The position numbers were made by a program, and so were the translations under genes. DNA of 10,123 bases, taken from Chloroflexota bacterium (GTDB lineage Bacteria; Chloroflexota; Limnocylindria; QHBO01). Shown here one piece after another: positions 5,165-10,123 of the stretch (position 1 is the first letter of the stretch; each line of letters begins with the position of its first letter). The notes under the pieces are model-generated. The model was given only the letters and a program-made list of their open reading frames with translations. It had not been told where the DNA came from and did not search any database. The stretch covers positions 1 to 10,123 of the forward strand of contig JAGXHP010000077.1 of NCBI GenBank assembly GCA_024636135.1, given 5' to 3'.

Positions 5165-6105
5165 CCGTCGGCGATGTCTGCGGTCAGCATCCTCCGGTAC
5201 GAGTCGTAGCGGTCGTCGCTCACGGCTCCGGACTCCACGGCAGCCCGGAGGCCGCACCGCGGCTCGTGGAGGTGCGTGCAATCGTTGAATCCGCAGGCTC
5301 CGAGGTGCGGTCGGAACTCGGGGAAGCAGGTGGCCAGCTCGGTCGCGGGGATCTGCCACAGGCCGAGCTCCCGGATCCCGGGGGTGTCCGCCACGTACCC
5401 CCCGTCCTCGCCCTCGACGGGCAGCAGCTCGGCATGGGTGGTGGTGTGCTTCCCCTTGTTCAGGGCGTCCGACACCTCACCGGTCGCCAACCTGAGCCCG
5501 GGCTGCAGGGCGTTCAGGAGCGTTGACTTGCCGACGCCGGAGGGACCGGTGACGATCGAGAGGCGGCCGCCGAGCCGCCGCCGCAGCTCCTCCAGGCCGC
5601 GCCCGGTCGTCGCGCTCGCGTAGATCACGTCGTAGCCGACCCCTTCGTAGGCCGCGAACCGTGCCGCGGCCAGCTCCTCGCTCACCAGGTCCGTCTTGTT
5701 GGCCACGATGAGCGCCGGCACCTCGTTGTACTCGGCCACCACCAGGAAGCGGTCGATCAGGCGCGGGTTCGGCTCGGGTCGATCGCAGGAGAAGACGGCG
5801 ACCACCAGATCGGCATTGGCAACCATGACATCCTCGCGCCAGGAGCCTCGGGGGCCTGGCTGGCGACGGCTGAACCGCCGCTCACGAGGCTCGACGGCCG
5901 CGATGGCGCCGGTCCCGTCGGTGAGACGCTCGACCGAGACTCGATCGCCGATGACGGCCAGGTCCGAGGCCTGGCGCTCCTTCTTCATCCGACCGCGGAG
6001 GCGCGCCTCCATGAGATCACCGTCGTCCGTCCGCACGGTGTAGAACCCGGAGAGCGCCCGCAGCACCAGGCCGCGGTGCAGGATCGGCCCGTCCTGACGT
6101 GTCAT
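5161..6105 (-). CDS. rsgA: Small ribosomal subunit biogenesis GTPase RsgA, 314 aa
   Basis: Circularly permuted GTPase that helps mature the 30S subunit. An N-terminal OB-fold (about 10-75) is followed by the permuted G motifs: G4 NKTD (136-139), G5 YASA (162-165), G1 GPSGVGKST (187-195) and G3 DTPG (240-243). The C-terminal zinc finger has Cys271, Cys276, His278 and Cys284 (C-x4-C-x-H-x5-C). All key residues are present and the length is normal. The ATG at 6105 is preferred over one 28 codons upstream because that extension would run into the divergent gene and lacks family resemblance. There is no Shine-Dalgarno; TAGACT lies 7 nt upstream on the same strand, so the mRNA may be leaderless. 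Its stop shares the CTAG palindrome with the transporter stop. Confidence 0.96.
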   Translation of the reverse strand: MTRQDGPILHRGLVLRALSGFYTVRTDDGDLMEARLRGRMKKERQASDLAVIGDRVSVERLTDGTGAIAAVEPRERRFSRRQPGPRGSWREDVMVANADLVVAVFSCDRPEPNPRLIDRFLVVAEYNEVPALIVANKTDLVSEELAAARFAAYEGVGYDVIYASATTGRGLEELRRRLGGRLSIVTGPSGVGKSTLLNALQPGLRLATGEVSDALNKGKHTTTHAELLPVEGEDGGYVADTPGIRELGLWQIPATELATCFPEFRPHLGACGFNDCTHLHEPRCGLRAAVESGAVSDDRYDSYRRMLTADIADG

Positions 6106-6112
6106 CGGCCCG

Positions 6113-6118
6113 AGTCTA
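6113..6118 (-). promoter_or_regulatory. -10-like element of rsgA, leaderless arrangement
   Basis: On the minus strand TAGACT ends 7 nt before the rsgA ATG, so transcription would begin at or next to the start codon. No Shine-Dalgarno and no clear -35 box are seen. Confidence 0.4.
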
Positions 6119-6128
6119 GTGGCGCCGG

Positions 6129-6134
6129 TAGCAT
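6129..6134 (+). promoter_or_regulatory. -10-like element of the gene at 6141, leaderless arrangement
   Basis: TAGCAT ends 6 nt before the GTG at 6141. As with rsgA opposite, this predicts a transcript starting at the start codon. The two -10-like boxes are only 10 bp apart on opposite strands. Confidence 0.4.
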
Positions 6135-6140
6135 GGGGAC

Positions 6141-7166
6141 GTGGATGAGCTCGCCCTCCGCTACGAGAATCTCGTGGCTGCCTGGTCACGCAGTCGCGGT
6201 GTCGACGCGCGGCTCCAGGTTGTTGCCCGCGAGGCGCGTGCGCTTGCGGCCGATGCGGAGCCGACCTGGTACCGGGTGCAGGCCACCGCCCTGGCCGCCG
6301 CGGCGGACGCGTTGGTGGGCCGAAGTCCCGACCTCGTGTCGGTCGTGGATGCCACCGGTCCGTCGATCGACGAGGCGGCCCCCGAACGCCTGGGTGATCT
6401 CGCCGCCGGAAGCGGCTCCCTCGCGGATGGCCTGTCGGCCCACCGGGCGGCGACCACCGTGGATCGCGCCATCCTTCCTCGGGTCATGGCGCCCGTCATG
6501 ACCCTGCTGTGGCAGCGGGCGCGCGATGACCTCGAGCTGTCCCGTGAGATGAGGCCACTTGAGATCGGGACCGCGCATGAAGGCTCCCGGTCGGCGCAGT
6601 TCCGGATCGACCGGCTCGACGGCACGGGCCGGCTGGTGCTCAACGTCGATCGGCGCTGGACCGCGGGTCGGGTGGTTCGCGTCGCCGCGGCCGCCAGCAT
6701 GCAACAGCTCGCCGGCATGCTGCGCCCCCCGCGCGCGGAGTGGCAGCCCAGTCCGCAGGGGACCGTGGATCACGGACTGCAGGCCGTCGGTCGGGAGGTC
6801 CTCATGGGCGACCACGAGCTGGCGTACGAGCTGGGTCGCATCGGCCGCAGCAACGGCCTGCAATGGTCGGGTGAGCGGATCGTGGCCGTCGAACGCGCGA
6901 TCGACGAGCTGGCGCCCGCGCTGGCCGCCATGGCGATCGCGGACGACCGTGACGCTCCAGGGCTCGGACGGCTGGGGGTGGGTCTCGAGCGAGTGCACGA
7001 GCTGAGCGCGCGGTGGCGTGATCCGCTGGCGCGCGCCGATTGCGTGGCGTCAGCCGCGGGCCCCACGCTCGTGCGCGCGTGGCTGGTCCGTACCGGCCAG
7101 ACGAACGGCCTCGGGCGCCTCCTGCGCGAGTGGCTCGTGCCGACCGAGCTCCGCGGGCACGACTGA
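6141..7166 (+). CDS. Metallopeptidase-family-like protein lacking a zinc site, 341 aa
   Basis: The start is GTG 6141. The protein is soluble and helix-rich, with no signal peptide. The overall pattern recalls a family of gluzincin-like proteins (HExxH, DUF885-like): GSGSLADGLSAHRA (90-103), then a strand region RLVLNVDRRW, then TVDHGLQAVGREV (208-220), and a C-terminus DPLARAD...TLVRAWL...LLREWLVPTEL (294-337). From memory, that family carries a zinc motif of the type HEAYPGHH where this protein has VAAAASMQQLAG (181-192), and a Glu where this protein has His211. If the assignment is right, this is a catalytically dead relative. It overlaps the downstream flavoprotein gene by one base (TGATG), so the two are co-translated. 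The family call is from remembered patterns; the absence of HExxH is directly seen. Confidence 0.6.
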   Translation: MDELALRYENLVAAWSRSRGVDARLQVVAREARALAADAEPTWYRVQATALAAAADALVGRSPDLVSVVDATGPSIDEAAPERLGDLAAGSGSLADGLSAHRAATTVDRAILPRVMAPVMTLLWQRARDDLELSREMRPLEIGTAHEGSRSAQFRIDRLDGTGRLVLNVDRRWTAGRVVRVAAAASMQQLAGMLRPPRAEWQPSPQGTVDHGLQAVGREVLMGDHELAYELGRIGRSNGLQWSGERIVAVERAIDELAPALAAMAIADDRDAPGLGRLGVGLERVHELSARWRDPLARADCVASAAGPTLVRAWLVRTGQTNGLGRLLREWLVPTELRGHD

Positions 7167-8398
7167 TGAACCGAAGCGATCGATCCGTCGACCTCATCGT
7201 CATCGGAGGGGGCGTTGCGGCGGTGCGCTGCGTCCGGGCTCTGCGGCGGCGCGGATCCACGGAGTCGATCCTGCTCGTCGGGGACGAGCCACATCTGCCC
7301 TACAACCGGCCGCCGCTGTCCAAGGAGGTGCTCGGCGCGGACGTCGGGATCGACCTGCTGCTCGCCGAGTCGCCGGCGTGGTACGAGCGACGGGGTATCG
7401 AGGTGCGCACTGGTACTCGGGCCGCAGCCATCGACCGAGACCGACGAACGGTGGAGCTGGAGAACGGCGAGCGGCTGCGCTTCGGAAGGCTTCTGCTCGC
7501 GACCGGCGCGGCACCGCGCCTGCCGCCGATTCCGGGCGTCGAGCGCGGCTTCGTCCTGCGGACCTTCGACGACGCCGTGCGCCTCCGAACAGCGGTGCGT
7601 CCGGGCGTCAGGGTGGTGATCGTCGGCGGGGGGTTCATCGGCGTGGAGACCGCCGCCGCGCTCGCGGCACGCGGCGCGGAGGTGACGGTCGTGGAGCTCG
7701 GCGATGCTTTGTGGGGCGGCGCGCTCGGGTCGGACCTGTCGGCCTGGGCGGTCGGTGCGCTCGAGAGGCACGGCGTATCGATCCGCTTCGGGACTGCGGT
7801 GACCGGCATCGACGCGGGGTCGGTGTCGATCGGGGACGAGCGGCTCGGCGCCGACGTCACTGTTCTGTGCGTCGGTGTATCGCCTCGCGACGAGCTCGCC
7901 CGGGCGGCAGGACTGCCGTGTGACAACGGCATCGTCACGGACGCCCGATACGCGACGGCTGACGAGGAGATCTTCGCTGCCGGTGACGTGGCCCGGGTCG
8001 ATGGTCGGCGCATCGAGCATTGGCACGCGGCCCGGGAGGGCGGCGAGCGCGCAGCGCTGGCGATGCTCGGCCGGGAACTGCCTGAGGCGCGGGCGCCGTG
8101 GATCTACAGCGACTTCGGCGATCGCCATCTCGACGTCGTCGGCGCGGCAGCCGGGGACGAGCGGATCGAGGTGCTCGCGGACGAGGATCACGGGCCGGCG
8201 GCCGTCGCGTGGGTCGACACCGCCGAACGGGTCACGCAGCTCGCCGTCACGGGTGGCTTCGCGGACGCCGAGGTGGTGCGCCCGCTGATCTCGTCCCGGC
8301 CCACCGTCGCGGAGCTCGAGCGTGCGCTCCTGCCCGCCGACCGGGGCACGGCCTCGGCCCCCGCCAACGGCCCGCGTGCACCATCGGTCCCCGGTTGA
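7166..8398 (+). CDS. FAD-dependent NAD(P)H:ferredoxin-reductase-type oxidoreductase, 410 aa
   Basis: Two-dinucleotide-binding flavoprotein of the BphA4/rubredoxin-reductase type. The N-terminal FAD site is DLIVIGGGVAAVRCVRAL (9-26), followed by PYNRPPLSKEVL (45-56), typical of ferredoxin reductases of aromatic dioxygenase and P450 systems. ATGAAPRLPPIPG (112-124) closes the FAD half. The NAD(P)H Rossmann motif is VVIVGGGFIGVETAAALAARG (150-170), and the second FAD contact is IFAAGDVA (269-276). EHWHAAREGGERAALAMLG and a C-terminal WIYSDFGDRHLDVVG match the family's interface domain. No redox-active CxxC is present. The start ATG 7166 overlaps the previous stop. It should pass electrons from NAD(P)H to a ferredoxin, probably encoded elsewhere. 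Its position just before sufB hints at a link with Fe-S assembly. The sufB promoter begins inside its stop codon. Confidence 0.9.
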   Translation: MNRSDRSVDLIVIGGGVAAVRCVRALRRRGSTESILLVGDEPHLPYNRPPLSKEVLGADVGIDLLLAESPAWYERRGIEVRTGTRAAAIDRDRRTVELENGERLRFGRLLLATGAAPRLPPIPGVERGFVLRTFDDAVRLRTAVRPGVRVVIVGGGFIGVETAAALAARGAEVTVVELGDALWGGALGSDLSAWAVGALERHGVSIRFGTAVTGIDAGSVSIGDERLGADVTVLCVGVSPRDELARAAGLPCDNGIVTDARYATADEEIFAAGDVARVDGRRIEHWHAAREGGERAALAMLGRELPEARAPWIYSDFGDRHLDVVGAAAGDERIEVLADEDHGPAAVAWVDTAERVTQLAVTGGFADAEVVRPLISSRPTVAELERALLPADRGTASAPANGPRAPSVPG

Positions 8399-8422
8399 CC
8401 GCGCATCGACCCTGCGGGACAA
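8395..8422 (+). promoter_or_regulatory. Promoter of the suf operon
   Basis: TTGACC (8395-8400, 5/6 match) and GACAAT (8417-8422, 4/6 match) are 16 nt apart. The -35 box overlaps the TGA stop (8396-8398) of the flavoprotein gene. The start site would lie near 8429, next to the palindrome at 8435-8451, and the leader would be about 68 nt. This is the best promoter match in the window. Confidence 0.6.
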
Positions 8423-8434
8423 TGGGGCAGTAAC

Positions 8435-8451
8435 ACCGACCAAATCAGTCG
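8435..8451. promoter_or_regulatory. IscR type-1-like (Rrf2 family) operator upstream of sufB
   Basis: CCGACCAAATCAGTCGG matches 16 of 17 positions of the IscR type-1 core YYGACTRWWWYAGTCRR. It consists of CCGAC and GTCGG arms around an A/T-rich centre and sits just after the predicted start site of the suf promoter. The position suits a repressor that releases when its Fe-S cluster is lost, raising suf expression under iron or oxidative stress. The regulator gene is not in the window. Confidence 0.6.
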
Positions 8452-8496
8452 GGATTCGTGTGCAGGCGAATTCCGGCGCGAGCCCACGAGGAGCGC

Positions 8497-9906
8497 ATGG
8501 CCCTTCCGAATCCAGCCCTGAACGAGATTCCCGGCGGCTACAAGTACGGCTGGCACGATGAGGAGAAGCCTCTCCAGATCTTCCAGAAGGGGCTGAACGT
8601 CGAGATCGTCGCCAAGATCAGCGCCGTCAAGGACGAGCCGAAGTGGATGACCGATCTTCGCCTGAAGGCGTATCGGCACTTCGAGGCGCGCCCGATGCCG
8701 ACGTGGGGAGGCGACCTGACCGGGATCGACTTCCAGGACATCTATTACTACGTCACCGGCACCGACAAGGCCGTCCAGAACTGGGACGACGTTCCCGACT
8801 ACATCCGTCGCACGTACGACAAGCTCGGGATCCCGGAGGCGGAGAAGAAGTACCTCGCCGGGGTCGGCGGCCAGTACGACTCCGAGGTCGTCTATCACAA
8901 CATCCGCGAGGACCTCGAGAAGCAGGGCGTGATCTTCCTGGGCACCGACCAGGCGCTGAAGGAGCACCCCGAGCTCTTCCGCGAACACTTCGGAACGGTG
9001 ATCCCGGCCAATGACAACAAGCTCGCGGCGCTCAACACCGCGGTCTGGTCGGGTGGCTCGTTCATCTACGTGCCGAAGGGCGTTCACGTGGAGCTGCCGC
9101 TCCAGGCCTACTTCCGCATCAACACCCAGAACATGGGCCAGTTCGAGCGCACGCTGATCATCGCCGACGAGGGTTCGAGCGTGCACTACGTCGAGGGCTG
9201 CACCGCCCCGACGTATTCGACCGCCAGCCTGCACAGCGCCGTGGTCGAGATCATCGTGAAGAAGGGCGCCCGCGTCCGATACACCACGATCCAGAACTGG
9301 AGCTCGAACGTCTACAACCTGGTCACCAAGCGCGCCGTGGCCCACGAGGACGCGGTCATGGAGTGGGTCGACGGCAACCTCGGCTCGAAGCTGACCATGA
9401 AGTACCCGAGCATCTACCTCCTGGGCGAGCGTGCGCACGGCGAGGTTCTCTCGATCGCTTTCGCCGGCGACGGCCAGCACCAGGACGCCGGCGGCAAGAT
9501 CATCCACGCGGCGCCGAACACCACCTCCCTGATCACCAGCAAGTCGATCAGCAAGGGCACCGGCCGCACCTCGTACCGCGGCCTGATCAAGGTCTACCCG
9601 GGGTGTGAGAAGTCGAAGTCCACGGTGCGCTGCGACGCGCTCATCCTCGACGACGACGCCCGCTCCGACACCTATCCCTACATGGAGATCGACGAGGACG
9701 ACGTCACGATCGGGCACGAGGCGACCGTCTCGAAGGTCGGCAGCGAGCAGCTGTTCTACCTGATGAGCCGTGGCCTGTCCGAGGCAGAGGCGTCCGCCAT
9801 GATCGTCAACGGCTTCATCGAGCCGATCGTCAAGGAGCTGCCGATGGAGTACGCGGTCGAAATGAACCGACTGATCCAGCTCCAGATGGAAGGCGCGGTC
9901 GGCTGA
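8497..9906 (+). CDS. sufB: Fe-S cluster assembly scaffold protein SufB, 469 aa
   Basis: Core scaffold of the SUF system; with SufC and SufD it forms the SufBC2D complex that builds Fe-S clusters in the cytoplasm. The start ATG 8497 has GAGGAG (8488-8493) close upstream and gives 469 residues, the usual SufB length. The sequence is full-length and strongly conserved: the N-terminal YKYGWHDEEKP, DIYYY (81-85), VWSGGSFIYVPKGV (183-196), VEGCTAP (232-238), SSNVYNLVTKRA and the C-terminal core KSTVRCDALILD. Cys379 there corresponds to the cluster/persulfide cysteine of E. coli SufB (Cys405), and Cys235 to the VEGC cysteine. HEAT (407-410) and SRGLSEAEA (424-432) are also family hallmarks. No intein or deletion is seen. 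It is followed after 4 nt by sufD and preceded by its own promoter and IscR-like operator. Confidence 0.98.
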   Translation: MALPNPALNEIPGGYKYGWHDEEKPLQIFQKGLNVEIVAKISAVKDEPKWMTDLRLKAYRHFEARPMPTWGGDLTGIDFQDIYYYVTGTDKAVQNWDDVPDYIRRTYDKLGIPEAEKKYLAGVGGQYDSEVVYHNIREDLEKQGVIFLGTDQALKEHPELFREHFGTVIPANDNKLAALNTAVWSGGSFIYVPKGVHVELPLQAYFRINTQNMGQFERTLIIADEGSSVHYVEGCTAPTYSTASLHSAVVEIIVKKGARVRYTTIQNWSSNVYNLVTKRAVAHEDAVMEWVDGNLGSKLTMKYPSIYLLGERAHGEVLSIAFAGDGQHQDAGGKIIHAAPNTTSLITSKSISKGTGRTSYRGLIKVYPGCEKSKSTVRCDALILDDDARSDTYPYMEIDEDDVTIGHEATVSKVGSEQLFYLMSRGLSEAEASAMIVNGFIEPIVKELPMEYAVEMNRLIQLQMEGAVG

Positions 9907-9910
9907 TCCG

Positions 9911-10123
9911 ATGACCCTGACCCTGACCGCGTCGGCGCTGGATGCCGATGCCATCGGACGCATCAGCGACCGATTGAACGAACCCGACTGGCTCCGAGCT
10001 CTCCGCGCTCGCTGGTGGGAGCGCGCCGTGGCCACGCCGCTCCCGACGGGGCAGGAGGAAGAGTGGCGCCGGACATCGCTCGATGCCCTGCCCCGCGATG
10101 CGGAGCTCCTGCTCGACGTGCCG
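9911..10123 (+). CDS. sufD: SufD, N-terminal 71 residues, cut by the window edge
   Basis: ATG 9911 lies 4 nt after the sufB stop, so translation is probably coupled; no strong Shine-Dalgarno is present. The visible part has a short variable head, then WLRALRARWWERAVATPLPT and GQEEEWRRTSL, the segment that marks SufD N-termini (P-x-P-T/S...E-x-W-R-x-T). It is the structural partner of SufB in the SufBC2D scaffold. The order sufB-sufD suggests that sufC and a cysteine desulfurase follow outside the window. Confidence 0.88.
   Translation, partial: MTLTLTASALDADAIGRISDRLNEPDWLRALRARWWERAVATPLPTGQEEEWRRTSLDALPRDAELLLDVP

Noticed and set aside
6770..8443. 557-codon open frame on the minus strand
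   Set aside because: It lies opposite the clear FAD oxidoreductase and its upstream partner; the composition is Arg/Pro-rich nonsense.
8188..10035. 615-codon open frame on the minus strand opposite the flavoprotein, sufB and sufD
   Set aside because: It is a shadow frame of GC-rich DNA: sufB on the other strand is unmistakable, and the minus translation has no family resemblance.

Overview
The window is a GC-rich bacterial chromosome segment with very short intergenic gaps, frequent GTG starts, ATGA/GTGA gene overlaps and apparently leaderless starts. The gene set (SUF Fe-S operon start, RsgA, CRP-like regulators, a degenerate metallopeptidase-like protein) suggests a high-GC Chloroflexota or Actinobacteriota lineage. 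This rests on gene style and content and is not a firm assignment.

Layout. Bases 1-101 hold the end of a small membrane-spanning frame. A tRNA-Gly(CCC) lies on the minus strand at 111-186, and a perfect 14-bp hairpin sits at 233-265. A 92-residue single-pass membrane protein (280-558, minus) is divergent from a CRP/FNR regulator (814-1509, plus). From 1627 to 5164 follows a tightly packed plus-strand cassette of five frames: a 34-residue peptide, a 59-residue peptide made of 14-residue D-x-E-G-H repeats, a GAF-domain protein, a cytoplasmic subtilisin-like (S8) protease, and an MFS transporter fused to a C-terminal cyclic-nucleotide-binding domain. Three of its four junctions are 4-nt start/stop overlaps. 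The fourth carries a hairpin spanning the stop and start.

This cassette is the most interesting part of the window. Two copies of TGTCG-N6-YGACA, one upstream of the CRP-like gene and one upstream of the cassette, suggest that the regulator controls both. A repeat peptide, a protease and an exporter in one transcription unit resemble the logic of a peptide processing and export system under cyclic-nucleotide control. That function is inference; no modification enzyme is visible.

The cassette converges on rsgA (5161-6105, minus), the two genes sharing a CTAG stop palindrome. Divergent from rsgA is a two-gene unit: a protein that looks like a metallopeptidase-family member without its zinc site (6141-7166) and a ferredoxin-reductase-type flavoprotein (7166-8398). 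The window ends with sufB (8497-9906) and the start of sufD (9911 to edge). Ahead of sufB lie a good -35/-10 pair and a near-consensus IscR type-1 palindrome, indicating iron-sulfur-responsive control of the suf operon.
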